Shown: piece after piece, positions 57,973 to 64,000 of the stretch
How positions within the stretch are numbered: position 1 is the first letter of the stretch
How the letters are laid out: every line of letters starts with the position of its first letter
DNA from: Cytospora piceicola
Taxonomy: Eukaryota; Ascomycota; Sordariomycetes; Diaporthales; Cytosporaceae
NCBI GenBank assembly: GCA_023375675.1
Contig: JALQBC010000016.1
Location: forward strand, 372,001 to 436,000
DNA length: 64,000 nt
Reading direction: 5' to 3'
Program-made: the position numbers and the translations under genes
Notes under the pieces: generated by a model
What the model was told of the DNA's origin: nothing
The model's input: the letters and a program-made list of their open reading frames with translations, nothing else
The model's database searches: none

Positions 57973-59958
57973 ATGGAAGATCCTTCGGCTTCTCCAACCG
58001 CACATCGCGCATCTCCACGAGCAATTGCACCCTCGTCCTTGAGCCCGGTCGAAGATCCGCTACGACGAAGGCCATCATCACAGTCTCAGGGTCACGGAGA
58101 AAGGCGGGCATCGCGAAGGCAGTCGAGCGGGGAGTCAAGGCTGGGTTACGAGATTGCGGACGCCCATGCTGCTGCTGCCTCGCCTAGCAGAGCGTTGGCA
58201 TCAACAGGCTCGGATGGTTCGAATGACTTGCAACGCACTATTGGACGGAAACCAGTGACTAGGCAGGACTCAGAGGTCGAGGCTGCTCCGTCTGCATCAC
58301 GGCCACTCCAAAGAAGCCAGTCTCGGGTCACCGTTGAGGAGAGACCGCCGTCACCGCCCACTCCTCCCGCTGCCCAGCCGAACGACTCTCAAGATGGATC
58401 CGGACCACGCTCGATGGCCGCCCAGATACGGCACGCCGTTATCACGTTTGGAAAGTTTGTCGGCCCCGGGTTCATGATAGCAGTGGCATACATCGACCCT
58501 GGAAACTACTCAACCGATATCGCAGCAGGCGCGTCCTATCGTTTCCGCTTGCTCTTCGTGGTCCTGCTCAGCAACCTGTTCGCAATCTTCCTTCAGAGTC
58601 TCTGTATAAAGCTCGGCACAGTCACCGGGCTCAACCTCGCCGAAGCTTCCCGTGCTTTCTTGCCCCGCTGGCTGAACTATGCTCTGTACGTCATGGCCGA
58701 GATCGCCATCATCGCGACTGATCTGGCAGAGGTGAGTTGACGGGAACCAAGTTTGCAGGGCGTGTGTTCCTTGGGCCTAACAGTTTCACAGGTTATCGGC
58801 ACAGCAATAGCAATCAACCTCCTCATACCGCAGATCCCCCTGGTAGCAGGTTGTGCCATCTCCATCGTGGACGTCTTGATCATCCTCCTCTTCTACAACC
58901 CAAATGGTTCGATGCGTGGACTTCGCGCCTTCGAGTCCTTTGTCGTTCTACTTGTGCTTGCGGTCGTCATCTGCTTCTGTATCCAGATGTCTCTGATTAA
59001 AAACACCACAGCCGGCGAGGTGTTCCGCGGCTACCTGCCATCCAGCGCCTTCATCCAACAAGAAGGCCTATACCAGTCTTGTGGTATCCTCGGGGCGACG
59101 GTCATGCCGCATAGTCTATACCTGGGGTCCGGAATCGTCCAACCTCGGCTGAAGGAATACGACATCAAGAAGGGACTCTTGCCCGCTGAACATCCCGACG
59201 ACGAAACAGAGAAAAGTGTCTACATCCCGTCCCTGTCAGCGATCCAGCATTGTATGAAGTACTCTATCGGCGAGTTGGCCGTATCGCTCTTTACCTTTGC
59301 TCTCTTCATCAACTCGGCCATCCTGGTTATCGCTGGCGCGTCCTTGTATGGCTCCGAGGAGGCAGAGTCAGCCGACATCTTTGCAATCCACTCCTTGCTC
59401 TCCGGTAGCCTTGGTAGGGGTGCTGGCATTCTGTTTGCACTGGCGCTGCTGCTGTCAGGTGTCTCGGCAGGAATCGTCTGCACCATCGCCGGACAGATGG
59501 TCAGCGAGGGCGCAATACACTGGCATATGCGCCCCTGGCTACGGCGGCTCATGACACGATCCTTGAGCATCACCCCCAGCATCATCGTCGCCGGTGCCGT
59601 GGGGAGGGAGGGGCTCGATACCGCCCTCAACGCGTCGCAGGTCGCACTGAGCGTCATCCTGCCGTTCGTGTCGGCCCCGCTAATCTACTTTACCTGCATG
59701 AACAAGTACATGCAGGTGCAGCCAGGGACGGCGCGCTTCCTCGACTATGACGACGGCGGCGGCCAGGCCGACCACGACGAGCCCCGAGCGGCCCCCATGG
59801 AGCTGACGAACGTGCTCAGCTCCGTGAGCGAGCCGCCGGCAGAGACTGTCAAGATGGCGAATTCGCTACCGGTGGTGGTGATTGCGATCCTGGTCTGGTT
59901 GGTAATAGCAGCGATGAACATAGCGAACCTGGTGTTACTAGGCATGGGCAAGGAGTAG
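57973..59958 (+). CDS. SMF: NRAMP-family divalent metal transporter (Smf-like)
   Basis: This is a proton-coupled importer of Mn2+, Fe2+ and related divalent metals. Two exons, 57973-58731 and 58792-59958, give 641 aa; the intron is 60 bp with a GTGAGT donor. The first 150 residues are a disordered Ser/Arg/Pro-rich cytosolic tail, as in yeast Smf1/Smf2. The metal-binding motif DPGN is at residues 175-178 in the first span, and the partner MPH motif is at 358-360 in span six (GATVMPHSLYLGS). Eleven to twelve spans follow. An acidic/Gly-rich loop near residues 575-610 precedes the last span, and the protein ends Met-Gly-Lys-Glu. Three Smf paralogues exist in yeast with different locations, and the sequence alone does not decide which one this is. 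The start is the first ATG in frame with the tail. Confidence 0.93.
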
Positions 59959-60649
59959 CGAGGTATGAATGGCAGCATTTTGGATCTGCATTGGGCGGCG
60001 TTTATGATTGTCTGGCATCCATCTCCGTGCCCAAAGGTGTACATAGTGGGCATGAAAGAAGAATCAGACCTGATTGGAAGCTCATCCGCCTTGAACATGG
60101 TGAGCTTCGCCGGGACGGAGAGAGGGTCGGGTCTGGAGAGGAAGATCTACCGAAGACAGTCTCACACTCTACAACGCAACCCGGAAGGACCTTTCAAGTG
60201 AGCTGTCGCCCTTTCATTGCTAGTAACATGTGATTGCAGGTTAGAGTAACGGCAGTGATCTTCAGTAAACGGGCACACGACAACAACCCCAACTCACACC
60301 GAAGTTCCCAACTCGGTAGCGGTGCGAACCCCAGATGATATCGATGATGCATGTGTGCCTTGTACTATGAAAGTATGAATAAACAAGGTAGAAAATACAG
60401 CGAAACGCCTTCCGACCTCCTTGAACGACTGTGATGTCTCAGGGCCTGTTTTGTGTCTAGGAACGTGACAAATCGTTAGCATCATCCTCATCGTTGCTCT
60501 CCTGGCAATTAATTATATGCACTATTTGTTCGCAGCCACGTTGACACTATCTAGTCTCGAATTGGCGATTCCTGGTGAGCACAAGAATGTCTCAAACGCC
60601 ATTCGCACCGTCGTGGATGAAACGAAACACACATACACACGCACACAAC
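59959..60649. other. Intergenic region
   Basis: The 3' flank of the NRAMP gene and the left flank of the MFS pseudogene. I see no gene and no marked repeat. Confidence 0.45.
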
Positions 60650-61431
60650 GGTGATGACTTGGTCATGGGCCCCGGCCCCAGAAGCCGAGAAGGCAACACA
60701 GCAACCACCACCAGACCACACGAAGACGGGACGGCCAACCCCCGACTCCAAGCCAACCTCCTCCGGAAGCGACGGCCTATCTGACTTCTCCACTTCAAAG
60801 GACGCGGCACATCAGCACTGGGGGTTCCCCTCCTTGACACCGACACCAGCGCCGCCGCCGCCGAAACAACACCAGCAATAACAGCAGGATGAGGAGAACG
60901 ACAGCGGAGCCGCCTACCCGACGGGCGCGACGCGGGTGCTCATCATCGCGTCGCTCTGCCTGTCCGTGTTAGTGGTCGCCCTCGACCAGACCATCGTCAC
61001 TCCCGCCCCGGGCGCCACCACGGCCTAGTTCTCGTCCGTGAGGGACATGGGCTGGTACGGGGGCGCCTACCTCCTCGCGACCTCGGCGCTGCGGCCGCTC
61101 TGCGGGAAGCTGTACGGCGCATTGCCCGTCAAGGTCTGCTCGCCGTCCTCGTCCTTGAGGCCGGGAGTCTTCTGTGCGCCGCGGCGCCGTCGAGCACGGC
61201 CTTTATCGCCGGCCGGGCTGTGGCGGGGATGGGGGCTGCTGGGCTGTTTTCCGGGTCGGCCGTGGTCCTGGCGTATACCCTGCCTTTGAGCAAGAGGCCG
61301 TTGGCCTTTGGGGCTGGTTGGGGGCATGTGGGGGCTTGCTCCTGTGGCTGGGCCGGTGTTTTCACGGATCATGTCACTTGGAGGTGGTGTTTAAGAAACA
61401 CTGTACCTATACTGCAGCTTTAAGTGGCTGA
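60650..61431 (+). pseudogene. MFS transporter (DHA2-type drug:H+ antiporter) pseudogene
   Basis: The sequence reads the N-terminal third of a 14-span MFS exporter. It starts with a Pro/Ser-rich cytosolic tail, then the first span (RVLIIASLCLSVLVVALDQTIV, the DQTIV motif being typical of this class), then YGGAYLLATSAL..GKLY, LLCAAAPSSTAFIAGRAVAG and VFTDHVTWRWC. It is broken by an in-frame TAA at 60879-60881, a TAG at 61026-61028, a frame change near 61130, a deletion around 61310-61330, and a complete loss of everything after the fifth or sixth span. The rest of the gene is absent from the window. The breaks are not C-to-T-rich, so this is ordinary decay rather than RIP. A substrate cannot be assigned. 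Confidence 0.8.
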
Positions 61432-61478
61432 TACCGATAGAGGTTAGTAGAATAAGAGCCTATTCTACTACATAATAC

Positions 61479-61515
61479 TTATTAGTATAAATAAGAGGCT
61501 TATCTATACTAATAT
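61479..61515. terminator. AT-rich hairpin at the 3' end of the HET gene
   Basis: TATTAGTATA (61480-61489) is followed, after an inner ATAAG/CTTAT pair, by its reverse complement TATACTAATA at about 61505-61514. This makes a near-perfect 35-bp stem-loop overlapping the stop region of the minus-strand HET gene at 61504. In a eukaryote it is not a classical terminator; it could be a 3'-end structure or a remnant of a small mobile element. Confidence 0.4.
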
Positions 61516-63832
61516 TATAGACCTTCTCTCCCACTCTTGAATATGAAGACCAGGACATCCGGCTTTCCCTACTTTTCGGAAATAGCAACCCCCATCCTCA
61601 CCTACTAAGCTGATGCTCTGCAGGATAAGAGCGTGTCCGAAAGCGTGTCCGGGGGAGGAGTAGACGTGATCGACTAACATCAAGTAGATATTCTTTGCAG
61701 CAACCTCCTCTCCTAAACTGAAGCCTTCATCAAGTTTAATTGACACTCTCTTTCCCGAACCTGCTATAATCTGATGATATTTAGCGTCGTAGTCAGTAGC
61801 GAGGACTACTGGGCCCTCAAGCTCGATCCATGCTTTCGTAACCTCTAGAAGCGAATCTGGAGGGTTGTACTCGCAAAACCACGATTTAACAGAAGCATGA
61901 ATGCCAGCAGCTTCCGGTTCTTTTCCATATAAGTTTTCAGGGTAGACAGGTCCTTCAAAAGAGGCCCAAGACCAAGATGGGATACGGCCTTGAGTATAGC
62001 CTGAGCTGCGTCCTCCGCGGCCATACTTATGCCATAGAAGAGCTCGTGGCATATCTTCCAACCAAAGACCAGCAAGGTACGTATGGCCTGTCCGTTGCCG
62101 GTATCGTTCAGCGATGCCGGCTAGTGCTGGCAGTCTGTCCTTGTCGCTTGTGATTTTTCTTTTCGTAAACTGTTTAACGATATCCTCCCATTCAATTTCG
62201 CTTTCCAGACAATTCACATTTCTTTGTAATTTCGGAGGCGTCATTTTTCTCTGGGTTATCTCATTGCCATACCCCTCGAAGCAGTCCCAGAGAGTCATGC
62301 CCTCGATATGCAAGACTCTTGGAGAAAGCATCCACTCCTGAAAAGTCCAAGCTCGCCTCATCCATTCAGGGCCGTAAGAATCGAACTCTGACCACTTGTA
62401 TTCCAAGGACCACATTGTGTGGTACTTAAAGTCATTCCCAACCGCCATGTACACCAGAATACTGCCTGGTTCTCCCAGGTGTGTGTCGGTATAATCCAGC
62501 CTAACGCTGTTTTCTGGAATTGCGGCCCTCCGACGTCGCTGTTCCAAAAAGCTTTGGGATGAGTCTTTGCAGATAGGGGTCGCTATAGTCAATGCGGACC
62601 CTCCATAGATATCGCACATCTTCGAAGCCTCCCTATGCCAGTCTCTGCTGTCGTCTTGAACAATGCATAATGAGTCGACCCAAAGGTATTGATATCCCAG
62701 CTTGTGGCAAAGCCGGATGGTATCGGCGATAGTCTTTGGCAACTCTTCAAGTTTGAGGGGCCTAGGAAAGCTTCCTGAGGTGGTCATGCCTGCTTGCTTG
62801 GTATCTCCCCAGCAATAGGATAGGCATGCATATGCGTGCTTGCCGGTTATCCCATGAGTCTCGATTACTCTGATATCTCCGATGCTTCCGCCTGCAGATG
62901 AGATCTCAATCACTCGAGTCGGGAGTATCCCTCTAGAATTGCTGCCGCCGCATACTGTATGTTTGGTCTGGCATTCGTCTCTCCAGCGACGTACAAGATT
63001 CAAGTGAGGTTCCGAGAGAAGAGACGTTGAAGGTCGATGGTTGTACTCCGGATCAATCTCGTCCTCTATCCAGGGTTAGCCAGGAACGAAAGAATTTGCT
63101 TATAGCCTAGATAGGGGGGGGGGGAGACTAACCAACACTAATAAGGCCTTCTAGCATGCCATAAAGACCCTCGAAATCGCTCTCATAAGGTCTTGCTAGG
63201 CTTAAGCCCAGGACTCGGACTTCGAATATTCGGGGAAAGTCTTCGTAGGAGCGATAATATCTTGGCAGAAACGTGGTTACAATTACTATGCGTCCCAGGA
63301 AGTTGGTCTGCCATAGCTCTTCATCGTAACCATCTCCCTGCTCTACTAGTCTCAGGATTCGTCTTCTGTCATACCCCCCCCACTCGTCTTCGATGTTTGC
63401 CTGCCATCCGATTCCCGGGATGTCAAATCCAGTTTGGTGTAGTACTAATTTAGCAACTCTCGCGGCCTCCTCTGTATCTTCCCTCGAGTTGAAGGCACTA
63501 CCGGATGGCAGCGCCTCACGCCTGCAAGATTCCAGCTTGTGTGCCTCAGAGAAGGCGGTTTCGTAACCTCTTTTTCCTTTCAGGCAGTCCAACAACAGCT
63601 GGCACATTCGACAACCAGTGTCTGCCGAGTCTTGGAGTGTGACGAGATTAGGATGGTGGACATATATCCAGTCGTCTCCATCCATCCCGTTGTGTCTTCG
63701 AAACATATCGCCGTCTGGATCCCTATCTCCGAATCCCTTGCACACCGCGCACAACGGGGCATTGCTCTGTGCAGTCTCGTGGTGACTCGGGCTTACTTCG
63801 CTGTCCATCTTGAAGAGTTGGTTTAGGTTCAT
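61504..63832 (-). CDS. HET-domain protein (heterokaryon incompatibility type)
   Basis: The protein carries the HET domain, which in Neurospora and Podospora HET-6/HET-E/TOL-type proteins triggers cell death after fusion of unlike strains. Two exons, 63832-63133 and 63065-61504, give 753 aa. The intron is 67 bp with a GTTAGT donor and a CTAAC branch site, and the join reads ISVEDEIDPEYNH. The first 230 residues hold a Cys-rich N-terminal segment (CAVCKGFG, CRMCQLLLDCLKG) typical of many HET proteins. The HET motifs are CLSYCWGD at residues 314-321, LWVDSLCIVQDD at 361-372 and RAWTFQEWMLSPRVLH at 471-486. The C-terminus has no recognised partner domain (no NACHT, WD40 or ankyrin). The frame is intact with no RIP signature. 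The allele's recognition specificity cannot be told from sequence. Confidence 0.9.
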
Positions 63833-64000
63833 GGAACCCCGATAAGTTGCTGATGCGGGTTCTTTAGATAGACCGGACTGACTGGGTTTGCATCAGAGAG
63901 TGATCGAGGTCTATGTCGTTGGGGAGGGGGCGTCGGAGGTGAGGAGGCGTGCTGCGGGGCTTGGGTATGGAGGGGTGCGCCGCCGCGGTGTTGGGGCTGA
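63833..64000. other. HET gene upstream region at the window edge
   Basis: Upstream flank of the HET gene. It is GC-rich toward the edge with G-runs on the plus strand. Too short to show another gene. Confidence 0.4.

Overview
The window looks like chromosomal DNA of a filamentous ascomycete (Pezizomycotina, probably Sordariomycetes). The evidence is short spliceosomal introns (about 55-135 bp, GTRNGT donors and CTAAC/CTRAY branch sites), fungal families (Zn2Cys6 regulator, HET-domain protein, KHA1-type antiporter, Opi3, Caf40), GC-rich coding sequence, and one AT-rich island whose loss of CpA/TpG but not CpG is the mark of repeat-induced point mutation (RIP). The species cannot be named from this sequence. 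No rRNA, tRNA or CRISPR array was found.

Layout. 1-12.9 kb: a Zn2Cys6 regulator on the minus strand (2630-5322) with long gene-poor flanks full of microsatellites and a TAGGTACC-type intergenic motif. 13-15.1 kb: protein farnesyltransferase beta subunit (5 exons). 15.1-21.7 kb: no recognisable gene. 21.7-22.8 kb: a small dsRNA-binding-motif-like protein. 25.6-27.0 kb: GDP-mannose pyrophosphorylase. 30.4-34.3 kb: a proline-rich protein of unknown function and the ERCC1/Rad10/Swi10 nuclease subunit, which has a GC-AG intron and a C-terminal ubiquitin-interacting-like motif. 34.9-35.2 kb: a short-chain dehydrogenase relict. 35.6-38.4 kb: a KHA1-like K+/H+ antiporter. 40.9-42.7 kb: a secreted, probably GPI-anchored Ser/Gly-rich protein. 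43.4-45.4 kb: a disordered small ORF and Caf40/Rcd1 of CCR4-NOT. 47.1-49.3 kb: an intact RNase H plus zinc-knuckle ORF with no reverse transcriptase. 50.3-53.7 kb: a divergent pair, a membrane-anchored spermidine-synthase-like protein and the phospholipid methyltransferase Opi3. 54.15-57.43 kb: a RIP-degraded DNA transposon with terminal inverted repeats. 58.0-60.0 kb: an NRAMP metal transporter. 60.6-61.4 kb: a broken DHA2-type MFS transporter. 61.5-63.8 kb: a HET-domain protein.

Most genes are single-copy housekeeping functions that do not form one pathway: prenylation, GDP-mannose supply for the cell wall and glycosylation, nucleotide excision repair, mRNA deadenylation, cation homeostasis and phosphatidylcholine synthesis. 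No secondary-metabolite cluster is visible. From about 54 kb the right end turns accessory (dead transposon, MFS pseudogene, HET gene), while the left 30 kb is sparse but not RIP-affected. The least explained items are the RNase H/zinc-knuckle ORF, the ERCC1 C-terminal extension, the membrane-fused aminopropyltransferase-like protein, and the genome-wide-looking TAGGTACC motif.

All exon structures were worked out by hand from splice signals, reading frame and family conservation. No transcript or database evidence was available.
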